Shown: positions 1-8,519 of the stretch, piece after piece | How positions within the stretch are numbered: position 1 is the stretch's first letter | How the letters are laid out: the number at the start of each line of letters is the position of its first letter | Assembly (NCBI RefSeq): GCF_047149785.1 | Contig: NZ_BAAGBE010000001.1 | Location: forward strand, 3,100,001-3,164,000 | Direction: 5' to 3' | DNA: 64,000 bases | Source: Nitrobacter sp047149785 | GTDB lineage: Bacteria > Pseudomonadota > Alphaproteobacteria > Rhizobiales > Xanthobacteraceae | Notes under the pieces: generated by a model | What the model saw: the letters and a program-made list of their open reading frames with translations, nothing else | Database searches by the model: none | Told to the model about the DNA's origin: nothing | Position numbers and translations under genes: made by a program

Positions 1-183
1 TGACCAAAACATTGATCCGCTATCATTAAAGGAACATTCATCCAAATTCCCGCCGGTTCTGGAGTATCCTCCACATAAGGAGAATGAATCGCTGCAGGTT
101 CATGCCTCCGGACGAATCACGACCTTAAATGAAGCTGGCTGGCGCCGCCGCCGGCCGTTTCCGCCGCCAGGAGGATCGCATCG

Positions 184-870
184 ATGGCCAACGCCCGTAA
201 AATCCTGATCGTGGACGACGACACCGATCTGCGCGACACACTGGTCGAGCAACTTTCGCTGCATGAGGAATTCGAGGCGTCCGCCGTCGATACCGGCGCG
301 AAGGGCGCCAGCGCCGCCAAAGCCCACTCGCCCGATCTCGTGCTGATGGACGTCGGCCTGCCCGATACCGACGGTCGCGAGGTGGTCCGCAGCTTGCGCA
401 AGGGCGGCTTCAAGGCGCCGATCATCATGCTCACCGGACACGACACCGATTCCGACACGATTCTGGGCCTTGAATCCGGCGCCAACGACTATATCGCCAA
501 ACCGTTCCGCTTCGCGGTGCTGCTGGCGCGGATCCGCGCGCAGTTGCGTCAGCACGAGGCCAGCGAGGACGCGGTGTTTTCGGTCGGTCCCTACAGCTTT
601 CGGCCCGGCTCCAAGATGCTGACGACCGCCACCGCCAAGAAGGTGCGGCTGACCGAAAAGGAGACCGCGATCCTGCGGTTCCTGTACCGGGCCGGGCAGA
701 TGCCGGTATCGCGCGAGACGCTGCTGCAGGAGGTCTGGGGCTATAATTCCGGCGTCACCACCCACACGCTGGAAACCCACATTTACCGTCTGCGCCAGAA
801 GATCGAGAAGGACGCCGCCAATCCGGAGATTCTGGTCACGGAAGCCGGCGGCTACAAGCTGGTGCCGTGA
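184..870 (+). CDS. OmpR-family response regulator
   Basis: This 228-residue two-component regulator has an N-terminal receiver domain (about residues 5-120) and a C-terminal winged-helix DNA-binding domain (about 130-226). The receiver shows the acidic triad D11-D13, the phospho-acceptor D56 in LMDVGLPD, T84 and K106 in AKPF. The effector carries the OmpR signature around GYNSGVTTHTLETHIYRLRQKI. The ATG at 184 is preceded by a strong AGGAGG about 9 bases upstream. No histidine kinase lies next to it, so the cognate kinase is unknown; relatives in this group include CenR-like envelope regulators, but that assignment is only a guess. Confidence 0.9.
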   Translation: MANARKILIVDDDTDLRDTLVEQLSLHEEFEASAVDTGAKGASAAKAHSPDLVLMDVGLPDTDGREVVRSLRKGGFKAPIIMLTGHDTDSDTILGLESGANDYIAKPFRFAVLLARIRAQLRQHEASEDAVFSVGPYSFRPGSKMLTTATAKKVRLTEKETAILRFLYRAGQMPVSRETLLQEVWGYNSGVTTHTLETHIYRLRQKIEKDAANPEILVTEAGGYKLVP

Positions 871-877
871 TGCGTCT

Positions 878-968
878 TCAACCGGGTTGAATCAGACCCT
901 GGCCCTATCTTTTTGAAGGAGCATGATCTTATCCGAAAACCGGGTTCCACTTTTCGGGATCATGCCCT
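878..968. repeat. Intergenic palindromic repeat, family A copy 1
   Basis: The copy starts with a TTGAATCAGAC motif and continues into a hairpin whose arms are GCATGATC (921-928) and GATCATGC (958-965), with CCGAAAACCGG inside. The same architecture recurs near 16.1, 36.0, 43.3 and 45.5 kb. It directly abuts a family B copy. Confidence 0.75.
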
Positions 969-1074
969 AGAATCCCTCACCGTTTTACGGAAAACAGTGA
1001 AAGACTCTTAGGTTCTTGATCTGGCGCGTTTTTCTTCACGCGAACCGGATTCCACTTCGCTCGAAAACGCTATA
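968..1074. repeat. Modular palindromic repeat, family B copy 1 (hairpin Y)
   Basis: The copy has the family B core (ACGCGAACCGG, then CACTTCGCTCGAAAACGCT) joined to a CTCACCGTTTTACGG / AACAGTGAAAGACTC hairpin (module Y). Most other copies carry a CGCTTCTGAT / ATCAGAAGCG hairpin (module X) at this position. Confidence 0.7.
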
Positions 1075-1149
1075 GGCCGACAATTCGTATCAGCTCTCGT
1101 CACAACAGTTTTTCGGGTGGTCCCGGCACGGATCGCCGACGGGTCCTCT

Positions 1150-1599
1150 ATGTCGATCGACGATGACGTTGTCCTGCTCGAGCGCGTCCCGACCCTGCGC
1201 CTGCTGGGCGCCGAGGCGCTGCGCGTGCTCGCCATCGGCGCCGAGCAGCAGCAGTTCGCGCGCGGCTCGATCCTGTTTCGCGCCGGCGACGACGCGGACG
1301 CAGGCTACGTCGTTCAGGACGGCGGCTTTCGCCTTCATGTTGTGGACGGCAGCGATCGGGAAGTCATCGCCGAGCGCGGCGCGCTGATCGGCGAACTTGC
1401 CCTGATCGTTCCGATGTCGCGCCCGGCCACGGCGGTCGCGCTGGAATATTCGATGGTGATCCGCATTCCGCGCACCCTGTTCCTGCGCGTGCTCGACAGC
1501 GATCCCGCCGCCGCCCGCCGCCTCCGCGATGAACTCGCCACCCGTACCCGGCAGGCGACGAGCGACATCCTGATGGCGAGCGCCAAGCTGAGCAGCTAG
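1150..1599 (+). CDS. Cyclic nucleotide-binding (Crp-like) domain protein
   Basis: This protein of about 149 residues consists of essentially one cNMP-binding beta-barrel. It shows the ILFRAGDDADAGYVVQDGGF strand pattern, the phosphate-cassette-like region ERGALIGELALI, and the RPATAVALEYSMVIRIPR strand. No helix-turn-helix follows, so it is not a full Crp/Fnr regulator. The ATG at 1150 was chosen over a GTG at 1117 because homologous sequence begins close to the barrel; neither start has a good ribosome-binding site. The ligand is unknown. It is likely a small regulatory or sensory protein, and it sits alone between repeats. Confidence 0.75.
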   Translation: MSIDDDVVLLERVPTLRLLGAEALRVLAIGAEQQQFARGSILFRAGDDADAGYVVQDGGFRLHVVDGSDREVIAERGALIGELALIVPMSRPATAVALEYSMVIRIPRTLFLRVLDSDPAAARRLRDELATRTRQATSDILMASAKLSS

Positions 1600-1626
1600 A
1601 GACATTCCGGCTTTCACTTCGTGAAA

Positions 1627-1656
1627 GATGGATGCCCGGATCAAGTCCGGGCAACA
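1627..1656. repeat. Family C palindrome, copy 1
   Basis: This short palindrome has a CCCGGA-tcaag-TCCGGG core. The same 'pseudo-sentence' repeat (gatccgggcaat-like) recurs at about 2.56, 13.9, 15.7, 24.6, 45.4 and 51.9 kb. Confidence 0.7.
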
Positions 1657-1705
1657 CGAACAGGATTTCATCAAACGGAAAGACTCCAATTCCTCTCGTT
1701 CCGCG

Positions 1706-2521
1706 TTACACCTCGATCACCGCCGTCACCGGCACGTGATCGGACGGACGCTTCCAACCGCGGGCATCGCGGGTGATGCGGAAGTCGCGGATGCCGCCGC
1801 GCAGCGCCTCCGAGACCCAGATGTGGTCGAGCCTGCGGCCGCGGTCGGCGGCAACCCAGTCGGCGGCGCGATAGCTCCACCACGTATAGACTTTTTCCGA
1901 CATCGGAATTCGCGCGCGCGCGACGTCGATCCAGTTGCCGTGGCTTTGCAGGCCGAGCAGCTTCTCGCATTCGACCGGCGTGTGCGAGACGATCTTCAGG
2001 AGTTGCTTGTGCGACCAGACGTCGTTCTCGTGTGGCGCGACGTTGAGGTCGCCGACCAGGACATGGCGGTCGCCGCCCTGCGGATGCAGTGGCGCGCAGG
2101 CTTTCATCTCGTCAAGGAATTGCAGCTTGTGGGCGAACTTCGGGTTGAGGGCGGGATCGGGAATGTCGCCGCCCGCCGGCACATAGAAGTTGTGCAGCAC
2201 CAGCGGCGCGGCGAGACCCGCCCGGCCGCCGAAGGTCACGGTGACATGGCGCGAGTCGATCTTGTCGCAGAAGGTGCGGATGTCGCTGGCGTCGAACGGC
2301 AGCTTCGAGACGACGGCGACCCCGTGATATCCCTTCTGCCCGTTGAGCGCGATGTGTCCGTAGCCGAGCCGGCGAAAGCGTTTCAGCGGGAAGGCGTCGT
2401 CGGGGCATTTGGTCTCCTGCAGGCACAGCACGTCCGGCCGCTGCGCTTTCAGAAACTTCGCAACGAGGTCGATGCGCAACCGCACCGAATTGATATTCCA
2501 GGTCGTGAGCGTGAGCTGCAT
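1706..2521 (-). CDS. xthA: Exodeoxyribonuclease III
   Basis: This 271-residue Mg-dependent AP endonuclease and 3'-exonuclease of base excision repair has all the family motifs: WNINSVR at the N terminus, LQETK, GDLNVAPHENDV, RRLDHIWVS and the catalytic PSDHVPV at the C terminus. The start at MQLTLTTWNIN was chosen because the fold begins there; a longer frame reaching 2560 would read through a family C palindrome. The gene follows the LolA-like gene on the same strand, an order often seen in alphaproteobacteria. Confidence 0.93.
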   Translation of the reverse strand: MQLTLTTWNINSVRLRIDLVAKFLKAQRPDVLCLQETKCPDDAFPLKRFRRLGYGHIALNGQKGYHGVAVVSKLPFDASDIRTFCDKIDSRHVTVTFGGRAGLAAPLVLHNFYVPAGGDIPDPALNPKFAHKLQFLDEMKACAPLHPQGGDRHVLVGDLNVAPHENDVWSHKQLLKIVSHTPVECEKLLGLQSHGNWIDVARARIPMSEKVYTWWSYRAADWVAADRGRRLDHIWVSEALRGGIRDFRITRDARGWKRPSDHVPVTAVIEV

Positions 2522-2555
2522 GGATTTCTGGGAAAGCCGCGACAAGCCAAGCGCC

Positions 2556-2612
2556 GTCATACGCGGGCTTGACCCGCGTATCCATCAATATTCGCAAGAT
2601 TTCTGGATGGAA
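2556..2612. repeat. Family C palindrome, copy 2
   Basis: The core ACGCGGG-cttga-CCCGCGT is followed by a TCCAT...ATGGA arm. It lies between xthA and the upstream LolA-like gene. Confidence 0.7.
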
Positions 2613-2642
2613 TCCCGGCGATGATTCCGAGCGCCGCAGCGC

Positions 2643-3479
2643 TCAGTTGTTCGACGTCGGATACCTGGTGTAGTCGATCTTGAACAGGGCGGGATCGAGC
2701 TTCGCCGTGGAGTTCAGGTTGTAGATCGCCACCGTGGTGTCGTATCCTTGCGGATCGGTTACGGTCCACTGCTTGAGCTTGCCGTCCTTGACGCCGACCA
2801 TCAGCATGAGACGGGAGGTGCCGACCAGCGCCTGCTTCTCCTCGATGGTGACGCTGATGTAGAGATCGTCAGACGTCACGCTGACGACGTTGGTGTCCTT
2901 CATCAGATCGATGCGATCCGACAGCAGATAGCGCAGCGGCGTTTGTGATAGCGGATAGATGTCCTGGGTCGCGAGCTTGGTGTCGCGAACGGCAAGCGAA
3001 GAGCCGTCGGAAATCATCGCGACCGGCGATGGAGGGTCGTATTCGAACCTCACCTTGCCCGGTTTCTGGATATAGAATTCGCCGGTCGAGCGGCTGCCGT
3101 CGGGACCGACCTGAACGAAATTTCCGGCCAGCGTGTGCAACGAGGACAGGTAGGCGCTGACCCGCGCGGCAGCCGCCTTCTGTTCCGGGCTGAAGGTCGT
3201 GAAAATATTCGCCGGTACGTTGCGGCGCGGGTCGGGAATGATCGGGTCGGGCGGTTGCGTGGTGCCGGTGACGTCAGGTTCGACGGTCTCATGAAGTTTC
3301 GCCATAGGCGCGCCGTTGCGGTCCTTCGGCGCCGGTCGTGGGATCGGAACGGCCTCGGCGAAGGCGGCCGGAATGAGAAGACCCGCGGTCAGCGCCGCAG
3401 CGAGCCAGACCGCGCCGGCCCGCGCGCAAATGCGGATCGGACGGCGGGCCGCGGATGAAGATGTTCTGTGTCTGCTCAA
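2643..3479 (-). CDS. LolA-like outer-membrane lipoprotein carrier
   Basis: The predicted product of about 278 residues is a periplasmic LolA-family carrier. It has a twin-basic, hydrophobic N terminus ending in the AAFAEA cleavage region, a Pro-rich linker, and a LolA beta-sheet domain from about residue 95 (AAARVSAYLSSLHTLAGNFVQ, GEFYIQKPGKVRFEYDPP, LKQWTVTDPQG). The reading frame stays open to 3563, but that extension runs into a degenerate family A palindrome (3514-3561), so a TTG start at 3479 with GGAC upstream is preferred. It lies between ftsK and xthA, the usual place for alphaproteobacterial lolA. The exact start is uncertain. Confidence 0.85.
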   Translation of the reverse strand: MSRHRTSSSAARRPIRICARAGAVWLAAALTAGLLIPAAFAEAVPIPRPAPKDRNGAPMAKLHETVEPDVTGTTQPPDPIIPDPRRNVPANIFTTFSPEQKAAAARVSAYLSSLHTLAGNFVQVGPDGSRSTGEFYIQKPGKVRFEYDPPSPVAMISDGSSLAVRDTKLATQDIYPLSQTPLRYLLSDRIDLMKDTNVVSVTSDDLYISVTIEEKQALVGTSRLMLMVGVKDGKLKQWTVTDPQGYDTTVAIYNLNSTAKLDPALFKIDYTRYPTSNN

Positions 3480-3513
3480 TGTCCCGTCCTGTCCGCCCGA
3501 GGTGTGCTTTCTA

Positions 3514-3561
3514 GCGCATGATCCACCAAAGTGTGAGCGGTTTGGCGAAAAGATCATGCGC
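3514..3561. repeat. Degenerate family A palindrome
   Basis: The arms GCGCATGATC (3514-3523) and GATCATGCGC (3552-3561) are perfect, while the internal sequence has drifted from the other copies. It lies just upstream of the LolA-like gene. Confidence 0.6.
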
Positions 3562-3708
3562 ATTCTCGATATTTTGAGAAGCGCGATCGGACACGAACCG
3601 CTCCAAACGCTTTGTGCCGCGGATATCGCTTTTGCGGACGGGTCTCGCGCAGCGCTGTGGCGATTTCGCGACTCCGAAAGCGGGATCGTCGATCATGCCG
3701 GTCATGCG

Positions 3709-6165
3709 TCAGAAGTGGCCTTCTTCTTCCTCGATCAGGATCTCGCGCTTTCCGGCGTGATTGGCCTGCCCGACGATGCCTTCAAGCTCCATGCGCTCCA
3801 TCAGAGAGGCGGCGCGGTTGTATCCGATCTGGAGGCGGCGCTGGATGTAGCTGGTCGAGGCCTTGCGGTCGCGCTTCACGATCGCAACCGCCTGCGCGAA
3901 CAGATCGCCGCCGCCGTCGCTGCCCATGCCGGTCGAATCGAACACCGCGCCGTCCTCGTCGGTCGGCTCTTCCGCCGTGACCGCCTCGAGATATTCCGGC
4001 GCGCCCTGCGTCTTGAGGTGGCGCACCACCTTCTCCACCTCTTCGTCCGAGACGAACGGTCCGTGCACGCGCGAGATGCGGCCGCCGCCGGCCATGTAGA
4101 GCATGTCGCCCTGGCCGAGCAGTTGCTCGGCGCCCATCTCGCCCAGAATGGTGCGGCTGTCGATTTTCGAGGTGACCTGGAAGGAAATGCGGGTCGGGAA
4201 GTTCGCCTTGATGGTGCCGGTGATGACGTCGACCGACGGACGCTGCGTCGCGAGGATGACGTGAAGGCCCGCGGCGCGCGCCATCTGCGCCAGCCGCTGC
4301 ACCGCGCCTTCGATGTCCTTGCCGGCGACCATCATCAGGTCGGCCATTTCGTCGACGATGATGACGATATAGGGCAGCGGCTCGAAGTCGAGTTTCTCTT
4401 CCTCGTAGATCGCCTTGCCGGTTTCCTTGTCGAAGCCGGTGTGCACCGTGCGCGTCAGTTCCTCGCCCCTGCCCCTGGATTCGATGAGACGCTGGTTGTA
4501 GCCGTCGATGTTGCGCACGCCGAGCTTTGACATTTTCTTGTAGCGCTCTTCCATCTCGCGCACGGCCCATTTCAGCGCGACCACCGCCTTCTTCGGATCG
4601 GTCACGACCGGCGTCAGCAGATGCGGGATGCCGTCATAGACCGAGAGTTCGAGCATCTTCGGATCGACCATGATGAGGCGGCACTGGTCCGGCCGCAGCC
4701 GGTACAGCAGGCTGAGGATCATGGTGTTGATCGCGACCGATTTGCCGGAGCCGGTGGTGCCCGCGATCAGCATGTGCGGGGTGCGTGCGAGGTCGATGAT
4801 GACGGGATCGCCGCCGATGGTCTTGCCGAGGCACAGCGGCAGCTTGGCGACGGAGTCGGCGGCTTCCCTCGCGGTGAGCAATTCGCGCAAGTAGACTTTT
4901 TCGCGATGCGCGTTCGGCAGTTCGATGCCGATGGCGTTGCGGCCGGCGACCACCGCGACGCGCGCCGACAACGCGCTCATGGAGCGTGCGATATCGTCGG
5001 CGAGGCCGATGACGCGCGCCGACTTGATGCCGGGCGCGGGCTCCAGTTCGTACAGCGTCACCACCGGTCCGGGATTGGCTTTCACGATCTCGCCGCGCAC
5101 GCCGAAATCGCCGAGCACGCCCTCCAGCGCCCGCGAATTGGCTTCCAGCTCCGATTTGCTGAGCGGCTGGCGATCGGCGGCGCGCGGCACGGACAGTACG
5201 TTCACCGATGGCAGGTCGAACTTGCCGGATTTTTTCGCGGGCGCGCGAGCGGCGGCCTTCCGGCGCGGCGCGCGAACGGACCGCGCGTCGTCTTCCTCTT
5301 CGTCTTCCTCCTCCTCCTCCTCATCGTGCCCGGGCACCAGGGACGGGCCGTTGGCGCCGCCGCCGAGATTCGGCTCCTGACGCTCATACGCCAGCGCCGC
5401 CGACTTTTGCGGCGCGCTCGACACCAGCGATTTGTAGGCCAGCGCGACGAGCGCGCCGAGATTGAGGCGCTTCAGGCGCGCCTTCGCGCTCATCAGCGCA
5501 TGAACGAGCCAGCCCAGCGAGATCGAGGCGCGATCGTCGCCATCGTCAAAGGGTGCGTCGTCGTCGATCGCAAGTGTCTCTTCGGACACCCGCGATTTCA
5601 TTCCGCTGGCCCAAAGAAACGTCGTGACCATAATGAGGAGGAAAATCGCGCCGAACGCGACGTGTTGCAGCACGCCGGCCGCGCCGAACAGGACAACGGG
5701 CGCCCGCACCAGCGCATCGCCGACCACGCCGCCGAGTCCGGTCGGCAGCGGCCACGCGCCGTTATGCGGCCAGCAACTGGCGAAACCGGCGGCGGCGGCG
5801 GTGCAGAGAAGCCAGCAGGCCAGCCGCGTCGCCGCGCGATCGAACGGGCGATGGGTCAGCATGCGCCAGCCCCAGATCGCCACCGGCAGGATCAGCATGA
5901 TCGCGCCGAGGCCGAGGATCTGCATCAGCAGATCGGCGCCGATCGCGCCGGGATAGCCGAGGACGTTATGGATCGCGCGCGAGGTGGCGTGGCTGAGGCT
6001 CGGATCCTGCACCGACCATGTCATCAACGCGGCAGCAGTGGAGCCCGACAATCCGATCAGGCCGAGCCCGGTCAGTTCGCGCAGGCGCCGCGCCAGCGCC
6101 TCGCGGACCGGCGGCGGTAGATGATCGACGATGGGAAGGAGGCGTTCGATCGCTGCCATGCTCAT
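3709..6165 (-). CDS. ftsK: FtsK/SpoIIIE DNA translocase
   Basis: This 818-residue divisome-associated DNA pump moves chromosome ends and dif sites at septation. The N-terminal third holds four to five membrane segments (about residues 35-185). It is followed by a linker with an acidic run (about 278-290) and a basic Ala/Lys-rich stretch. The motor domain has the Walker A motif GTTGSGKSVAIN (about 463-474), the Walker B region YIVIIVDEMADLMM and the LATQRPSVDVITG motif. The C-terminal gamma winged helix (SYIQRRLQIGYNRAASLME) recognises KOPS. The start follows AGTCGCGGG with no ideal ribosome-binding site. Neighbours lolA and xthA match the usual alphaproteobacterial order. Confidence 0.95.
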   Translation of the reverse strand: MSMAAIERLLPIVDHLPPPVREALARRLRELTGLGLIGLSGSTAAALMTWSVQDPSLSHATSRAIHNVLGYPGAIGADLLMQILGLGAIMLILPVAIWGWRMLTHRPFDRAATRLACWLLCTAAAAGFASCWPHNGAWPLPTGLGGVVGDALVRAPVVLFGAAGVLQHVAFGAIFLLIMVTTFLWASGMKSRVSEETLAIDDDAPFDDGDDRASISLGWLVHALMSAKARLKRLNLGALVALAYKSLVSSAPQKSAALAYERQEPNLGGGANGPSLVPGHDEEEEEEDEEEDDARSVRAPRRKAAARAPAKKSGKFDLPSVNVLSVPRAADRQPLSKSELEANSRALEGVLGDFGVRGEIVKANPGPVVTLYELEPAPGIKSARVIGLADDIARSMSALSARVAVVAGRNAIGIELPNAHREKVYLRELLTAREAADSVAKLPLCLGKTIGGDPVIIDLARTPHMLIAGTTGSGKSVAINTMILSLLYRLRPDQCRLIMVDPKMLELSVYDGIPHLLTPVVTDPKKAVVALKWAVREMEERYKKMSKLGVRNIDGYNQRLIESRGRGEELTRTVHTGFDKETGKAIYEEEKLDFEPLPYIVIIVDEMADLMMVAGKDIEGAVQRLAQMARAAGLHVILATQRPSVDVITGTIKANFPTRISFQVTSKIDSRTILGEMGAEQLLGQGDMLYMAGGGRISRVHGPFVSDEEVEKVVRHLKTQGAPEYLEAVTAEEPTDEDGAVFDSTGMGSDGGGDLFAQAVAIVKRDRKASTSYIQRRLQIGYNRAASLMERMELEGIVGQANHAGKREILIEEEEGHF

Positions 6166-6231
6166 GGGGCCCCGCGACTGAAATTTGCGATGGATCGAAG
6201 TATGGGACGAGACGGAGGCGCGCTCCCTCTT

Positions 6232-6350
6232 CTCGCCAGGGAGAGCGTGCTCCCTCTCTTATCCAACTCGGGTTTACCCGAGTTGGACAACCTTGACGTC
6301 AAAGTCGGATCAATCCGACCTCTCCCTATGGGAGAGGTGAAGGTCGCGCC
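6232..6350. repeat. Family F repeat (CTCTCCC type), copy 1
   Basis: This gap between ftsK and the aminotransferase holds GGGAGAG/CTCTCCC arms around a perfect inner palindrome, CCAACTCGGGTTTACCCGAGTTGG. It is related to the repeats around pheS and the DUF559 gene. Confidence 0.6.
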
Positions 6351-6387
6351 TATGGCAGATCCCGAATCCAAATTCATAAACCCGATT

Positions 6388-7659
6388 CTAACCCAGAGTT
6401 TTCACCAGCCGATGCAACGCCTCGGCCGTGGTGTCGGTGTCCGCCACCAGCGCCAGGCGGATATAGCCCGCGCCGGGATTCGAGCCGTCGGCCTGCGGGC
6501 GCGACAGATAGCTGCCGGGAATCACGCGCACGCCGGCCTCCCTGTAGAGCTTCACCGTCGCAGCCTCGTCGCCGCCAAAAGCCGAAACGTCCAACCAGAG
6601 GCAGAAGCCGCCGGCGGGCCTGGCATAGCCGTAGCGATGGCCAAGGATTTCGTCGGCGAGATCGAATTTCGCCCGATAGAGCCGGCGGTTCTCCTCGACA
6701 TGCGCCTCGTCGCCATAGGCGGCGGCGGCGACATGCTGCAGCGGCACCGGCACCTGGGGTGACGCGACGTTGCGCAGTTCGTGAAACGCGGCAAGGAAGT
6801 TGCGATCGCCCGCGACGAAGCCGACGCGCACGCCCGGCAGGTTCGAGCGCTTCGAGAGCGACTGGAACGCGACCACGTTGGCGAAATCATCGCCCGCGCA
6901 TTCCAGCGCGCTGCCGGGCGCGGTGTGCGTGTAGATTTCCGAATAGCATTCGTCGGCGAATACGAGGAAGCCGTGACGGCGCGCCAGCGCGATCAGTCGC
7001 GCGAAATAATCGGGCGAGGCCACCGCGCCTTGCGGGTTGGCGGGCGAGGCGAGATAGATCGCGACGGTGCGCGCCAGCGTCGCCTCGTCGAGGGACTCGA
7101 GGTTGGGCAAAAATCCGCCTGCGCGCGTCGCCGGCAGCAGGACCGTCTCGCAATTGGCGGCGCGGGCGCCGGCGCCATAGGCCGGGTAGAACGGGTTCGG
7201 CATCAGGATTGCCGGCGTGCCCTTGCGGGCCGTCACGTAACGGGCGGCGGCGATCGCGGCGTAAAACAGCCCCTCGCGGCTGCCGTTCAGCACCAGAATC
7301 TCGGTCTCGGGATCGATCGCGCGGGGCAGGGCGAACCGCCTCGACAGCCAGTTGGCAGCGGTGCGGCGGAACGGCTCGATCCCCCGCGCCATCGGGTATC
7401 GCCTGAACTCATTGATATGCCACGACAATATCTCGCCGACGAAAGCGGGCGGCGGGTGCTGCGGCTCGCCAATCGATAGCGTGATCAGCGGCTGTCCCGG
7501 CTGATAGGGCGCAAGCAATTCCGCTGCCCGCGCAAAAGGCGACCGCTCGCCGGGCGCGGTGGACGCGGCCGGACTCGCGGCGGACCCGGCCGGGCCGGCG
7601 TCGGACTCAGTCGGGCCGGCGGCGCCTTGCGCCGCGCGCGATGAAGCGGTGGTTGCCAT
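6388..7659 (-). CDS. Class I/II PLP-dependent aminotransferase (DapC-like)
   Basis: This 423-residue fold-type I aminotransferase has GEPQHPPPAFV, LNGSREGLFYAAIAAARY, PNPFYPAYG, YLASPANPQGAV, FADECYSEIY and the PLP-lysine motif SLSKRSNLPGVRVGF. The first 45 or so residues are a low-complexity Ala/Pro/Ser tail that may be partly non-coding. The sequence resembles the proteobacterial N-succinyl-diaminopimelate aminotransferases that make lysine and peptidoglycan precursors, but substrate cannot be proven from sequence. A CtrA-type box lies about 90 bases upstream. Confidence 0.88.
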   Translation of the reverse strand: MATTASSRAAQGAAGPTESDAGPAGSAASPAASTAPGERSPFARAAELLAPYQPGQPLITLSIGEPQHPPPAFVGEILSWHINEFRRYPMARGIEPFRRTAANWLSRRFALPRAIDPETEILVLNGSREGLFYAAIAAARYVTARKGTPAILMPNPFYPAYGAGARAANCETVLLPATRAGGFLPNLESLDEATLARTVAIYLASPANPQGAVASPDYFARLIALARRHGFLVFADECYSEIYTHTAPGSALECAGDDFANVVAFQSLSKRSNLPGVRVGFVAGDRNFLAAFHELRNVASPQVPVPLQHVAAAAYGDEAHVEENRRLYRAKFDLADEILGHRYGYARPAGGFCLWLDVSAFGGDEAATVKLYREAGVRVIPGSYLSRPQADGSNPGAGYIRLALVADTDTTAEALHRLVKTLG

Positions 7660-7744
7660 CGGTTAAGCGTCAACACTTTCAAGACGTTCGGCCACACCTT
7701 AGGGCCGGAACGAAGGCCAGTTGAGTACCATAGGTGCGGCGAGG

Positions 7745-7759
7745 TTAAGACGCGATTAA
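7745..7759. promoter_or_regulatory. CtrA-type box TTAA-N7-TTAA
   Basis: A perfect TTAA-GACGCGA-TTAA match to the alphaproteobacterial CtrA recognition pattern lies about 86 bases upstream of the aminotransferase start. Confidence 0.45.
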
Positions 7760-7779
7760 CCATCGGCGGGAGGGCGTAT

Positions 7780-7794
7780 TTTCTTGTTTTGTTC
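7780..7794. promoter_or_regulatory. LexA-like (alphaproteobacterial SOS) box candidate
   Basis: TTTC-TTGTTTT-GTTC matches the GTTC-N7-GTTC alphaproteobacterial LexA pattern with one mismatch. No obvious DNA-damage gene follows. Confidence 0.25.
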
Positions 7795-8081
7795 TTGTGT
7801 CGCCGCGGGTATTGGCATGTTTCCGACCACAGTCGCCAGTTTAAAGATGATAGTGGTCGAACCGGTATTTAGGCATGTCCGTGTTTCACACGGCCATACC
7901 TTCCCGGGTAACTCTGCAGGCCGCAGCTTTTACTGGGTACGATCCGAGGCCCAGACGTACCAAAGGGGCCTCCTTACGGAGACCCCTCGGCATGTAGCTC
8001 CCACTAGCGGGAAATGGTCACCCTTTCGGGGCCACGAGTGCAGTATAAATACACTCAGAGCCCGAAAGTTTCAAGAGGATT

Positions 8082-8519
8082 CTAGTTTGGATTCCCGGGA
8101 GTTAGCCAATTGAGCATCATGGCTAACACCTCCTTATACTCGTCTTCAGTGACTCTAACGATACCATTCTTCCCCGGCGTTAACCTGCTTACGGCTAGGG
8201 TCGTGGGCTTGTCGCAGATGGCCCAAGAAGGATTCCCGTCGATCGTTTTTGTCAGTTTGTAAGCCCACTTGTTTCCGGGCTGATCCTGCCCTGAGCATGG
8301 GATCACGGTCACCGCCCCACGTAGCGTGTTTCGGAATGACATTATCAGAACCGACCGCGTCTTCCAAAACTCCGGCAACTGGGCATCCTTAGGAAAGTCG
8401 CACCAATACAGCTGGCGCAGCTTTGGAGCCGCAGTAACGCGCGGTTTTACCCACGGAGGCCTTTCTTCGCCAACCGCTACAATAGTGGTTTCGGTCCTCT
8501 TGATCTCAAGAATTTTCAT
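8082..8519 (-). CDS. MazF/PemK-like toxin
   Basis: The product of about 145 residues resembles MazF/PemK-type mRNA interferases. It has the pattern RQLYWCDFPKDAQLPEFWKTRSVLIMS, then VTVIPCSGQDQP, KWAYKLTK and PSWAICDKPTTLAVSRL, which matches the strand order of the SH3-like toxin barrel. An ATG at 8519 with GGTGGGGG just upstream is preferred to a GTG at 8528. It overlaps the 3' end of the upstream 239-codon gene by about 14 bases, so the two are translationally coupled. Base composition is lower in GC than the flanking conserved genes, which suggests transfer. Confidence 0.65.
   Translation of the reverse strand: MKILEIKRTETTIVAVGEERPPWVKPRVTAAPKLRQLYWCDFPKDAQLPEFWKTRSVLIMSFRNTLRGAVTVIPCSGQDQPGNKWAYKLTKTIDGNPSWAICDKPTTLAVSRLTPGKNGIVRVTEDEYKEVLAMMLNWLTPGNPN

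Larger units (their letters stand above)
7660..8081. other. Intergenic junction with regulatory-like motifs, no gene recognised
   Basis: This stretch holds a CtrA-type box and a LexA-like box. From about 7780 its base composition is clearly less GC-rich than the flanks. A hairpin-forming segment, AGGGGCCTCC...GGAGACCCCT (about 7960-7983), could terminate transcription from the toxin gene. A 109-codon frame on the plus strand (7784-8113) has no family features and overlaps the toxin 3' end, so it is not called. Confidence 0.5.

Noticed and set aside
4621..6120. Long plus-strand frame opposite ftsK
   Set aside because: Its product is Arg/His/Gln-rich low-complexity sequence with no motifs, mirroring FtsK codons.
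7784..8113. 109-codon plus-strand frame in the accessory segment
   Set aside because: It has no signature or good ribosome-binding site and overlaps the 3' end of the toxin gene on the opposite strand; composition looks non-coding.
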